Positions 18,215 to 26,792 of a stretch of DNA of 64,000 nt are shown piece after piece. A program made the translations under genes and the position numbers. The notes under the pieces were generated by a model, which had not been told where the DNA came from, searched no databases, and saw nothing but the letters and a program-made list of their open reading frames with translations. Location: NCBI RefSeq assembly GCF_011068285.1, contig NZ_CP049616.1, forward strand, positions 3,051,001-3,115,000, given 5' to 3'. The DNA is from Flagellimonas oceani (GTDB lineage Bacteria > Bacteroidota > Bacteroidia > Flavobacteriales > Flavobacteriaceae). Numbering within the stretch: the stretch's first letter is position 1; every line of letters begins with the position of its first letter.

Positions 18215-20026
18215 ATGAAAAAAATTATATTCAAGATAGTTGCTGTTTGTCTTCCATTAATATTGTTATTGCTGTTGGAGGTTATTCTTCGGGTTTCTGG
18301 ATATGGTGAAGACTACCAACTTTTTCATAAAGTGCCTATTGAGAACAAGCCAGATTATCTTGTCATGAACAAACGAATCGCAGGCAAGTATTTTAAGGAT
18401 AATGGCCTGCGATCCGATAATCAAGCCGATTTATTTTTAGAAACCAAGACGGATAGCACTTTTCGTGTTGTTGTACAGGGTGCATCTACCGTTGTCGGCT
18501 TTCCGTTTTACAGGGGAGGGTCATTCCCCAGAATGTTGAAGCACAGACTTTCACTAACGTTCCCCGACAAAAACATTGAAGTGATAAATACAGGGATTAC
18601 CGCTGTGAATTCCTATACCCTCTGGGACTTAACGGATGATATTATTGTGGAAAAACCTGATTTGGTAATCATTTATGCGGGTCATAATGAATACTATGGG
18701 GCACTCGGGACGGGCTCCTCCATTTCTTACGGTTCCCACCCTTTTTTGATCAGAACCTATCTAACCCTAAAAAAACTGCGGTCGTTCCAACTTTTTGAAA
18801 ACAGCTATTACACGCTTTTGGGGTCAAACACAGCAGAAGCATACTCGCAAAAGCCTTCGGAGAGAAGCACCACCTTAATGGAAGTAATGGTAAAAGAACA
18901 ACGGATACCCTATAATTCAGATGTCTACAATGACGGCTTGAAGCAATTTGAGGGCAATCTGGACAAAATTTTGTCTAGCTACAAAAAAAACGATATTCCA
19001 GTAATATTGTCGACCGTTGTCAGCAATGAAAAGGATATTGAACCTTTTATCAGCGATACCATCGAAAATAGGGAGGGTTTTGAATCGGCAATGGAAAAAA
19101 ACAGCCCGGAAGCCCACACCATGGCAAGTAAAAATGCCATGGCCGCATTTATGTTGGGGCGCCATTATCTCGAAAAAAACCAAGATTCGGCCCAAAAATA
19201 TCTCAAATTGGCAAAGGAACTGGACTTGCTAAGGTTTCGGGCACCAGAGAAAATTAACGATATCGTTGTGAACCTATCCAAAAAGTACAATACGGCACTG
19301 GTAGATATGAGACAGGTGTTCAACTCCCACTCGCCCCACAACATAGTTGGGAATGAATTGATGACAGAACATGTACACCCGAACATCAAAGGACAGTTTT
19401 TAATGGCGGATGCCTTTTACAACAAAATGAGAGCGTTGAATGTTTTGGACAATTGGGAAAATTACATCGGTTACGCTGAAGCTTTCGTTGACATACCTAC
19501 AACCCAAATTGACTCCATTCAAGGAAAATTGGTTGTAGACGAACTCAAGAAATCATGGCCATACGATATGGATATGTCCGGCAAGCGACCGGCTACAAGT
19601 TATAGCGAAGGAGGATCTTTTGAAGAGCTTTTGGCCCAAGACCTTCATAAAAAGAAGGCAAAATGGGACAATGCCATGGCTTTGGCTTTTAATTCATATA
19701 AAACGGACAAAAAATATAAAAAAGCACTGACCGTTGCCGAAACGCTGATTTTTGAATATCCCGAACAAGGCAGGGTCTACCAAATGGCCGGAAACATGTG
19801 CCTGCAACTGGAAGATTTTGAGAAGGCGGAATACTACTTTTCAAAATCCAATTATTTGGATAAAAATAGGGCTTCCATTGAAGGACTCGCCAAAGCTTAT
19901 ATGATGCTCGGCAAAACTAAGCTCGCCAAGGATTTACTCTCCAGTGCTCAAGAAGGCGGGCTTAAGGTTAGCAGGTTTGAAGAAATCCATCAAGAGCTCC
20001 TAAAGGTAAGGGATTCAATATCGTAA
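18215..20026 (+). CDS. Membrane-anchored SGNH/GDSL hydrolase-like protein with C-terminal TPR region
   Basis: A 603-residue protein with one N-terminal membrane segment (about 4-25, LPLILLLLLEVILRVSG), so the rest is probably periplasmic. The SGNH blocks are visible: block I as VVQGASTVVG, block III as YAGHNEYYG and a block V-like EHVHPN near residue 390. The last 150 or so residues form TPR-like helices (ALTVAETLIFEYPEQGRVYQ). It ends 3 bases from the convergent SxtJ-like gene of the carbamoyltransferase group. SGNH proteins of this type often act on acylated or modified glycans; whether this one is an esterase or an acyltransferase cannot be decided from the sequence. Confidence 0.75.
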   Translation: MKKIIFKIVAVCLPLILLLLLEVILRVSGYGEDYQLFHKVPIENKPDYLVMNKRIAGKYFKDNGLRSDNQADLFLETKTDSTFRVVVQGASTVVGFPFYRGGSFPRMLKHRLSLTFPDKNIEVINTGITAVNSYTLWDLTDDIIVEKPDLVIIYAGHNEYYGALGTGSSISYGSHPFLIRTYLTLKKLRSFQLFENSYYTLLGSNTAEAYSQKPSERSTTLMEVMVKEQRIPYNSDVYNDGLKQFEGNLDKILSSYKKNDIPVILSTVVSNEKDIEPFISDTIENREGFESAMEKNSPEAHTMASKNAMAAFMLGRHYLEKNQDSAQKYLKLAKELDLLRFRAPEKINDIVVNLSKKYNTALVDMRQVFNSHSPHNIVGNELMTEHVHPNIKGQFLMADAFYNKMRALNVLDNWENYIGYAEAFVDIPTTQIDSIQGKLVVDELKKSWPYDMDMSGKRPATSYSEGGSFEELLAQDLHKKKAKWDNAMALAFNSYKTDKKYKKALTVAETLIFEYPEQGRVYQMAGNMCLQLEDFEKAEYYFSKSNYLDKNRASIEGLAKAYMMLGKTKLAKDLLSSAQEGGLKVSRFEEIHQELLKVRDSIS

Positions 20027-20029
20027 TAT

Positions 20030-20389
20030 TTACCAAGGTTTTTCGACGTCCCTTACAGTATAAATATGATTACGCTGGTGGAAATACGTTTCTCCATTCG
20101 GCTTTTGAAGTATTTTATTCTTTTTAGCCAATTTCTGTAAAAAGGATAATGGGGTCAGGATGATATAAAAAATCAGAAACATGATCAGCACATTCATCAC
20201 CATTCCAAAATAATGGGAAAACGTGAACCATATTTTACCGATGATAATCGTTAACTTTGCAGAAATCACTGATACCACCAAAAAAAACAAGCTCAAATAC
20301 AATAGCCATTTAGTATCAAACTTTAAATACAAAATCAATGATGCCAACACCAATACCAGAATAGTTTCCAGTCCTTTTTCCCTTGTCAT
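20030..20389 (-). CDS. SxtJ-family membrane protein
   Basis: A 119-residue inner-membrane protein with hydrophobic segments at about 8-24, 27-44 and 62-82, ending in a polar tail (RNHIYTVRDVEKPW). The arrangement carbamoyltransferase, DUF5989 peptide, SxtJ-like protein is a recurring conserved group, and the start here lies 2 bases after the stop of the 49-aa DUF5989 gene. SxtJ is named from the saxitoxin cluster, where it also accompanies a carbamoyltransferase. Its biochemical role is unknown. Confidence 0.8.
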   Translation of the reverse strand: MTREKGLETILVLVLASLILYLKFDTKWLLYLSLFFLVVSVISAKLTIIIGKIWFTFSHYFGMVMNVLIMFLIFYIILTPLSFLQKLAKKNKILQKPNGETYFHQRNHIYTVRDVEKPW

Positions 20390-20391
20390 CC

Positions 20392-20541
20392 TTAAAATAT
20401 TGTGTAAATAAAAGGGGCAAGAGCCGAACTACTGGTCAAAAATATCAGCACACCGAAAATTATGAATATGATGATCAGGGGTATCAACCACCATTTTTTT
20501 CGTTCTTTTAAAAACAGGAAGAATTCACTGATAAATTCCAT
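20392..20541 (-). CDS. DUF5989-like small membrane protein (49 aa)
   Basis: A short gene between the carbamoyltransferase and the SxtJ gene. It reads MEFISEFFLFLKERKKWW, then a single transmembrane helix, then a short tail ending FIYTIF. The ATG directly follows the carbamoyltransferase stop (TAA at 20542-20544) and the stop (20392-20394) is 2 bases before the SxtJ start, so the three genes are tightly coupled. The sequence start and topology are those of DUF5989 proteins found beside NodU-type carbamoyltransferases. The function is unknown. Confidence 0.8.
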   Translation of the reverse strand: MEFISEFFLFLKERKKWWLIPLIIIFIIFGVLIFLTSSSALAPFIYTIF

Positions 20542-22341
20542 TTACTTTACGATTAAATAATTTTCAAGGGCCAATATGTCCATTTCGGATTTCATAAAAC
20601 AAATATAGGCATCCTCCGGGCTATTGACGATTGGCTCATCCTTAAGGTTAAAACTCGTATTGATAATCACGCCTACGTCCGATATCTTTTTATATTCCTG
20701 AATCAAATTCCAAAAAAGCGGATTCATTTGTTTGTCGACCACCTGAACCCTTGCCGAATGGTCAATATGGGTAATGGCCGGTAAATCCGACTTTGGAACC
20801 TTGCGCTTTTCATCCAGATTCATATTTTCAAAGTCAAAAGGAAGCTCCTTTCTAAGTTTTTTCTTCACCTTGCTTGTAAACAACATGTACGGAGATTGCT
20901 TTCCTTCCTCAAAATAGTCGTTATAATCTTCTTTGCAGACAGCTGGTGCAAAAGGTCTAAAACCTTCCCTAAACTTTATTTTCATGTTCAGGGTATGCTG
21001 CATTTCCGGGTCCGAAGCGTTGGCCAATATACTGCGGTTACCCAGAGCCCTTGGACCAAACTCAGTTCTGCCCTGAAACCAGCCCACCACTTTTTTCTCT
21101 GCCAAATATCCGGCGATGGCTCTTATCAGCTCATCCTTATTTTCAAAATACCGATAACTGGACTTGTGCTTGCGCAACACCCGTTCAACATCCAGATTTG
21201 AAAATCTGGGTCCCATATACACATTAAAGGGATTTTGGGCACCTTCAAAATTGTGTTTTTCCTGAATATGGGCCACGGCCAGAGCAGCTCCCAAACTGCC
21301 ACCCGCATCTCCAGCTGCGGGCTGCACATAAATATCCTCAAAAATCTTTTGGTTGAAGAGTACCGAATTTGCCACACAGTTCAAGGCCACCCCACCTGCA
21401 AAGCACAAGAATTTTTCTCCTGTTTCCTTTTTTATGAATCTTATTAAACTCAACAAAACTTCCTCTAGAACTTTTTGAGCTGCAAAGGCCAAATTGGCAT
21501 GTTTTTGTTCCAACTTTTCTCCAGGCTGACGTTTTTTGATTCCGAACAGCTGCTCCCACCGCTTTGGATTGACCATTTGTAACCCATATGGATATTCAAA
21601 AAAATCCATATCGAGTTTTATCGAGCCATCGGGCTTGATATCCACAAGATGCCTTTTGATGATCTCCTTGAAATTTGCCACCTGCTCGGATGCTTCATTG
21701 CCATACGAAGCCAACCCCATCATTTTATATTCTCCCGAGTTCACCTCAAACCCCAAAAAATAAGTGAATGACGAGTAAAAGAGACCCAATGAATCCGGAA
21801 AATAGAGTTCCCCCAATACTTGAATTCCATTTTCCCCGCTGGCAACCCCATACGAAGTGGTCGTCCATTCCCCTACCCCGTCCACCGTTAAAAATGCACA
21901 TTGGGCGTATGGGGAGGTATAAAATGCACTGGCAATATGTGACAAGTGATGTTCTGGAAAATTGATAGCGATCTTTCCCGAATTTTTAGCCCCCAATTTT
22001 TTGAGCTTTTTTCTAATAAACTGTTTGATGAAGAGCTTTTCCTTTAACCACAATGGCATTGCCTTGGCGAAGGATTTAAAACCTTTGGGCGCAAAAGCGT
22101 AATAGGTTTCCAGCAACCGTTCAAATTTCAGGAACGGTTTATCATAAAAAGCAATTACATCAATATCTTCATAGGCCAATCCTGATTCGGAAAGGCAAAA
22201 TTGTATGGCATTTTCAGGAAAGGATGCATCGTTCTTTATCCTCGTAAATCTTTCTTCTTGGGCGGCGAACAGCACTTTACCGTCAACAATAATAGCCGCT
22301 GCGGAATCGTGATAGTAAGCCGAAATACCAAGAATTTTCAT
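20542..22341 (-). CDS. NodU/CmcH-family O-carbamoyltransferase
   Basis: A 599-residue enzyme that transfers a carbamoyl group from carbamoyl phosphate, through carbamoyl-AMP, to a hydroxyl of an acceptor. The N-terminal Kae1-like domain starts MKILGISAYYHDSAAAI and carries the metal-binding stretch EHHLSHIASAFYTSP. The C-terminal part has the family signature GWFQGRTEFGPRALGNRSI. It is followed without a gap by the DUF5989 and SxtJ-like genes. The acceptor is unknown; a polysaccharide, lipid or secondary metabolite are all possible. Nothing in this group is obviously part of xylan use, so it may be an independent insertion in the locus. Confidence 0.93.
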   Translation of the reverse strand: MKILGISAYYHDSAAAIIVDGKVLFAAQEERFTRIKNDASFPENAIQFCLSESGLAYEDIDVIAFYDKPFLKFERLLETYYAFAPKGFKSFAKAMPLWLKEKLFIKQFIRKKLKKLGAKNSGKIAINFPEHHLSHIASAFYTSPYAQCAFLTVDGVGEWTTTSYGVASGENGIQVLGELYFPDSLGLFYSSFTYFLGFEVNSGEYKMMGLASYGNEASEQVANFKEIIKRHLVDIKPDGSIKLDMDFFEYPYGLQMVNPKRWEQLFGIKKRQPGEKLEQKHANLAFAAQKVLEEVLLSLIRFIKKETGEKFLCFAGGVALNCVANSVLFNQKIFEDIYVQPAAGDAGGSLGAALAVAHIQEKHNFEGAQNPFNVYMGPRFSNLDVERVLRKHKSSYRYFENKDELIRAIAGYLAEKKVVGWFQGRTEFGPRALGNRSILANASDPEMQHTLNMKIKFREGFRPFAPAVCKEDYNDYFEEGKQSPYMLFTSKVKKKLRKELPFDFENMNLDEKRKVPKSDLPAITHIDHSARVQVVDKQMNPLFWNLIQEYKKISDVGVIINTSFNLKDEPIVNSPEDAYICFMKSEMDILALENYLIVK

Positions 22342-22492
22342 ACCCTTTGCTTCTATTTTTGGGCAATATGAACTTTAAAATAACAAGAAATAGTTGTAAA
22401 TGCTTTATTATTGGGAACACAATATTGTTAAGTGTCCCATGAAGACTTCGCTGGCAACCATCATTACCTAGATATGCACCATGAAACCTGTG

Positions 22493-23677
22493 TTATGTTT
22501 TTAGTTTATGGGCCAAGCCCAGCTCCACTCCCCTTATTTCCGCCAATCCTTTAAGCCTTCCAATTAAAGAATATCCAGGGTACTTTTCCTTACCCTCCAT
22601 TGAATGCAGGAACCCATGATCGGGCCTCATGGGAAGTGCTGCTCCGTTCTTGTTCATCAACAACAGTAGCTTCTCAATAATTTCTTCCATGGGATTGTCA
22701 CCATAAAGGTGTTCGGACTCCCTAAAGCGTTTTCCATCTTCTCTTTTGACGTTCCTTAAATGCAAAAAATAAATGCGGTCACCATGTGTATCTATAATTC
22801 TTGAAAGATTGTTTTTGGGATGTGCACCCAAAGAACCTGTGCAGTAACACAGTCCATTGGCATTTACAGGAACTCCCGACAAAATTTGCGCCAAATCCTC
22901 TTCTGTGGATACCACCCTTGGCAAGCCCAAAACCGAAAAAGGAGGGTCGTCCGGGTGTATCGCCAACTTTATGCCCACTTTTTCAGCGACGGGAGCAACT
23001 TCGGAAAGAAAGTGAACCAAATTGCTCCGCAGTGTTCGGTCATCAATCCCTTTGTAGGCATCCAGTAGGGTCAAAATCTTCTCTGGTGTAAAACTTTCAT
23101 CGCTTCCGGGCAATCCCAATAAAACATTGTTAAACAGTTGGTGCTTTTGATCCTGACTCAAAGTTTTTCCATATTCCGAAGCCTCTTCCACCTTATCTGT
23201 GGAATAATCGCTTTCCGCTCCGGGTCTTTTCAACAAAAAGACATCAAAAAATATAAAGGCTATCTCATCAAAAAGGAGGGCTTTGGTTCCGTCGGGGTTA
23301 ACAAATGCGTGATCGGTGCGAACCCAATCCAAAATGGGCATAAAATTATATGCCACCACTTTTAGGCCACATTCGGCCAAATGCTCAAGGCTTTTTTTGT
23401 AATTGGAAATATATTGCTGGAAATCACCTCCCTTTCTTTTGATATCCTCATGGACCGGTAGACTTTCCACTACGGTCCACTCCATGCCCTCCTCAGCAAT
23501 CATGCGTTGTCTTTCCTGAATATCGTGCACACTCCAAACTTCACCTACGGGAATTTGGTGCAATGCGGTAACTATTCCCGTCACCCCACATTGTCTGATA
23601 TCACGAAGATGTATACCATCATTGGGGCCATACCAACGCATATTTTGCTGCATGGTGATCATCTGTCTCTCTCCCAT
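22493..23677 (-). CDS. uxuA: Mannonate dehydratase
   Basis: Converts D-mannonate to 2-keto-3-deoxy-D-gluconate in the glucuronate branch of uronate catabolism. The 394-residue length matches UxuA, as do the motifs MRWYGPNDGIHLRDIRQ, GVTGIVTALHQIP, LAIHPDDPPF and MRPDHGFL, the last two contributing metal ligands. It is the third gene of the GH67-SDR-uxuA run, starting 3 bases after the SDR stop. ATGs at residues 6 and 9 are possible alternative starts, but the first one fits translational coupling. Cytoplasmic. Confidence 0.96.
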   Translation of the reverse strand: MGERQMITMQQNMRWYGPNDGIHLRDIRQCGVTGIVTALHQIPVGEVWSVHDIQERQRMIAEEGMEWTVVESLPVHEDIKRKGGDFQQYISNYKKSLEHLAECGLKVVAYNFMPILDWVRTDHAFVNPDGTKALLFDEIAFIFFDVFLLKRPGAESDYSTDKVEEASEYGKTLSQDQKHQLFNNVLLGLPGSDESFTPEKILTLLDAYKGIDDRTLRSNLVHFLSEVAPVAEKVGIKLAIHPDDPPFSVLGLPRVVSTEEDLAQILSGVPVNANGLCYCTGSLGAHPKNNLSRIIDTHGDRIYFLHLRNVKREDGKRFRESEHLYGDNPMEEIIEKLLLLMNKNGAALPMRPDHGFLHSMEGKEKYPGYSLIGRLKGLAEIRGVELGLAHKLKT

Positions 23678-23680
23678 ATT

Positions 23681-24421
23681 TTAAAAACCAATACTGTTCC
23701 CACCATCTATGGGCAAAACGGTCCCTGTCACGAACTTGGATTCCTCTGAACACATAAAGTAAACGGCATCCGCAATATCTTCCGGCAGCCCCATTTTACC
23801 CATTGGTGTCCTTGAAAACACTTTATTTTTACGATCTGTATCGGAGTCCAATGCCTTCGCGGTCATTTTTGTTTTGATGAAACCTGGGGCTATACAATTA
23901 ACCCTTATGCCAAACTGGGCAAGTTCCACTGCCATGGCACGCGTCATACCCTCAATGGCCGTTTTACTGGACGAGTACGCGATTACTTGAGGTAGACCGT
24001 ATTGTGCGGCCATAGAGCTGATATTGACTATGCTTCCGCCACCGGTTTCTTTCATTTTTTTGACCACTTCCCTACTGATGGCAAAAACGCTGAAGAGATT
24101 GGTATGCACTATTTGTTCGAATTCTTCATCGGTTACCTCTGTGAATGGTTTTTTCATATTGATTCCCGCATTGTTTACGAGTATATCAATATGTCCCTCA
24201 TCATCGTATATTTTTTGAATAATTTGCGGAATCTCATCCAATTTTGTCAAATCAAAGATCAATGCGACTGCATTTGGTCCCATTTCTGCGCAAGCCTCTT
24301 CGGTACGTTCCTTGGTGCGCCCTATCACATAGGTTTTGATGCCTAGGTCACAAAATTTTTTGGCAGTTGCATATCCAAGTCCAGAGTTGCCTCCGGTTAC
24401 TATGGCTGTTTTTTTATCCAT
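23681..24421 (-). CDS. SDR oxidoreductase, probable D-fructuronate reductase (mannonate-forming)
   Basis: A 246-residue classical short-chain dehydrogenase: cofactor motif TGGNSGLG, NNAG, the catalytic Ser in NISSMAAQYG and Tyr-x-x-x-Lys in YSSSK, and the C-terminal PIDGG. No long-chain UxuB-type mannonate dehydrogenase is present in the window, yet UxaC, UxuA, KdgK and the aldolase are. Its place directly before uxuA therefore suggests that it interconverts fructuronate and mannonate. The family assignment is certain; the substrate is inferred from pathway completion. A gluconate 5-dehydrogenase-like activity is the alternative. Confidence 0.85.
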   Translation of the reverse strand: MDKKTAIVTGGNSGLGYATAKKFCDLGIKTYVIGRTKERTEEACAEMGPNAVALIFDLTKLDEIPQIIQKIYDDEGHIDILVNNAGINMKKPFTEVTDEEFEQIVHTNLFSVFAISREVVKKMKETGGGSIVNISSMAAQYGLPQVIAYSSSKTAIEGMTRAMAVELAQFGIRVNCIAPGFIKTKMTAKALDSDTDRKNKVFSRTPMGKMGLPEDIADAVYFMCSEESKFVTGTVLPIDGGNSIGF

Positions 24422-24435
24422 TATGTATTGTTAAT

Positions 24436-26616
24436 TTAATCCCAGCGCGGACGTATACCTGGCGCATAGGGGAATTTCAAAGATTTATAATATTCCAAGT
24501 TGTTTTCCGGGGTTTCCATTTCCTTCGGAAAATCCATTTTTGAAAATGTCTGAAAATATAGCATGCAAGCATCTCGCCACCATTTGGCTTCCTTGAGCTG
24601 TATATCCAACAACATGCTTACCTGGTGGTGGGTGTCATTATCAACATAAGGCTTCATATTGTCCCAAGTTGTGATCATCTCGCGTACTTGGTCCACTCCC
24701 TCTTGATATTTTATTCCAAGACCATCCCATAAAGTTCTTCCACTTTTGAGCTTATAATCCCAAGGCAAATGGTGGAACCACAACAGGTATTCTTCTGGGC
24801 AGGTATCCAGGTCGGAGTACATTTTTTCCAACTCTGGAGCGTATTGCGACAATGCATCGCTACCTGTTTTTGTTCTATCAAAACCAATACCTTCCTCATC
24901 TGCTTTGTGGTAATATACCGGATTCCATTCCGGACGTGATAGATTGCCCACCCAAGGACCCGGTCCATAATGGTGGCCGGTATCAAAAATATGGTGCAGG
25001 CCAAGCGGATTCATATAATTGACTACCGCTTCCCTAGATTCCATCATCATTTTTTTGATGGGTTCCAAAAATTCTTCTTCATTGCCAAAAGTACAGCGCA
25101 GCCATTCATCGGCTATCTCTTTGGAGTCCATGTAAGGGTCCCATGCCAACCTTCCGAATCCGTACCAATCTGCCTGTCCGAACGGATGGCCTGTCCAATT
25201 GAAATCGGTTCCAATATTGGCTACACCAGCCATTCCTGTTAGTTTTTTATTGTTCAGGGAACCGTCCACCACCTTGGCGACAAGGGATCCTTTCCCTTTT
25301 TGATAGGTGTCGCTCTGCAGCACTTCCTCAAATAGTTTGGGGAGATACACCAAATGTGTGGCAAAACCCAAGTACTCCTTTGTTATCTGAAACTCCATCA
25401 TCAGTGGGGTATTGGGCATAGCCCCGAATAATGGATGAAACGGTTCTCTTGGCTGAAAATCTATGGGCCCATTTTTTACCTGGATCAATACATTTTCCTT
25501 ATATTTTCCATCGTCCGGAACAAATTCAGTGTAAGCTTGTTTGGCCCTATCTTCGGCATCGTGCTCTGAATAAACAAAAGCCCGCCACATGACCACTCCA
25601 TCATAAGGTGCCACGGCATCAGCCAACAAGTTGGCTCCATCCAAATGTGTTCGCCCATAATTTTGAGGACCTGGCTGGCCTTCAGAGTTGGCCTTCACCA
25701 AAAATCCTCCAAAATCCGGTATACTTTTATAGATTTCCTTTGCCTTATCCTTCCACCATTGAATCACTTTGGGATCCAGGGGGTCCGCAGTACTCAATCC
25801 ACCTATTTCCATGGGAGCGGAAAATCTGGCCGTGAGGTATACCTTAATACCATAAGGCCTGAAAACATCGGCCAAAGCTTTAACCTTTTCTAGGTATTGC
25901 GGGGTTAAGATAAGCGCATTGGCATTGACATTGGTCAAGGCCGTACCATTGATTCCGATAGATGCATTTGCACGGGCGTAATCAATATATCGTTGATCGA
26001 TATAATCGGGTAAAGTTTGCCAATTCCATATGGAAAATCCAGCATAACCCCTTTCGATAGTCCTATCCAAATTGTCCCAATGGTTCAACATCCGTACATC
26101 GACCTTTGGAGACTCTTTTATATCAATCCCATCCAAAGATTCATGCATTTGCAGGGCACGAAGTAAATGAAAGGTGCCATAAAGAAGCCCTATATCGCTA
26201 TTTGCGGTAACCAAAACATAAGATTGACCTCCCTGTTTTATCGATTTGATGATGTATCCTTCCTTTTTTAAAGCATCCATTTTGACCGTACTCTTAAAAA
26301 CTTCCGGGAGGCTTCCAAACTTGGAAACAATCAGTTGGTTTTCAGCCGTATCAAAAGCTTTGAAACCAACCGTTTCATCCAATAGACCTCCAAGTCCCAT
26401 GGACAGTTCTTTTCGAATAATGTCCAAGGTCTCCCCTCCATCTTCCAAATAAACACTTTCAAGGTTTTTTCGGTAGTTTTCAAGTAGTTCAACATCAGAA
26501 ATTTTATCGTATTTGAGCCATAGATCGTATCCACTGGAAAAGGAAAACACGCTGGTGCTCAATAGAATGGTAGCACAAAAAAGGAAAAGCTTTATTTCTT
26601 TAAGAATATGTCTCAT
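24436..26616 (-). CDS. GH67 alpha-glucuronidase
   Basis: Releases (4-O-methyl)glucuronate from the non-reducing-end xylose of xylo-oligosaccharides by inversion. From the ATG at 26616 the protein has 726 residues, the usual GH67 size. An upstream in-frame TTG at 26634 is less likely. The predicted general acid is Glu312 (VKANSEGQPGP) and the base pair is Asp386 (KNGPIDFQPREP) with Glu414 (QITKEYLG); the last is chosen by spacing to known enzymes and Glu408 is the alternative. A signal peptide (about 1-26) indicates export, whereas well-studied Gram-positive GH67 enzymes are intracellular. Free glucuronate would then form in the periplasm, matching the TRAP importer on the opposite strand. Confidence 0.95.
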   Translation of the reverse strand: MRHILKEIKLFLFCATILLSTSVFSFSSGYDLWLKYDKISDVELLENYRKNLESVYLEDGGETLDIIRKELSMGLGGLLDETVGFKAFDTAENQLIVSKFGSLPEVFKSTVKMDALKKEGYIIKSIKQGGQSYVLVTANSDIGLLYGTFHLLRALQMHESLDGIDIKESPKVDVRMLNHWDNLDRTIERGYAGFSIWNWQTLPDYIDQRYIDYARANASIGINGTALTNVNANALILTPQYLEKVKALADVFRPYGIKVYLTARFSAPMEIGGLSTADPLDPKVIQWWKDKAKEIYKSIPDFGGFLVKANSEGQPGPQNYGRTHLDGANLLADAVAPYDGVVMWRAFVYSEHDAEDRAKQAYTEFVPDDGKYKENVLIQVKNGPIDFQPREPFHPLFGAMPNTPLMMEFQITKEYLGFATHLVYLPKLFEEVLQSDTYQKGKGSLVAKVVDGSLNNKKLTGMAGVANIGTDFNWTGHPFGQADWYGFGRLAWDPYMDSKEIADEWLRCTFGNEEEFLEPIKKMMMESREAVVNYMNPLGLHHIFDTGHHYGPGPWVGNLSRPEWNPVYYHKADEEGIGFDRTKTGSDALSQYAPELEKMYSDLDTCPEEYLLWFHHLPWDYKLKSGRTLWDGLGIKYQEGVDQVREMITTWDNMKPYVDNDTHHQVSMLLDIQLKEAKWWRDACMLYFQTFSKMDFPKEMETPENNLEYYKSLKFPYAPGIRPRWD

Positions 26617-26715
26617 GATTTTGGAAATGCACAAAAAAAAATTGATTTATTATTAAATCAATCAATTGCGTTGAGTAAAATAACTAAAAAATTCATAGAT
26701 TAACAAAATGTACAG

Positions 26716-26729
26716 TGCAATCGATTGCA
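26716..26729. promoter_or_regulatory. LacI-type operator between GH67 and GH3 operons
   Basis: TGCAATCGATTGCA is a perfect 14-base palindrome in the divergent region between the GH67-uxuA and GH3-TRAP operons. Its TTG (26725-26727) is followed after 19 bases by GAAATTTG (26747-26754), a one-mismatch -7 element for the GH3 gene. A weaker related sequence with a CAATTG core lies at 26663-26668, closer to the GH67 start. This is the best-conserved site in the window. Confidence 0.65.
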
Positions 26730-26792
26730 AAAATCGATATTTTTACGAAATTTGAAATTTATTTGAAGAAAAAGATTTAAAAATGCCAACCA

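Noticed and set aside
22413..22438. Imperfect hairpin (GGGAACAC with GTGTCCC) as terminator of uxuA
   Set aside because: The stem contains a bulge, the loop is long and only a weak T-poor tail follows, so the call is not supported.
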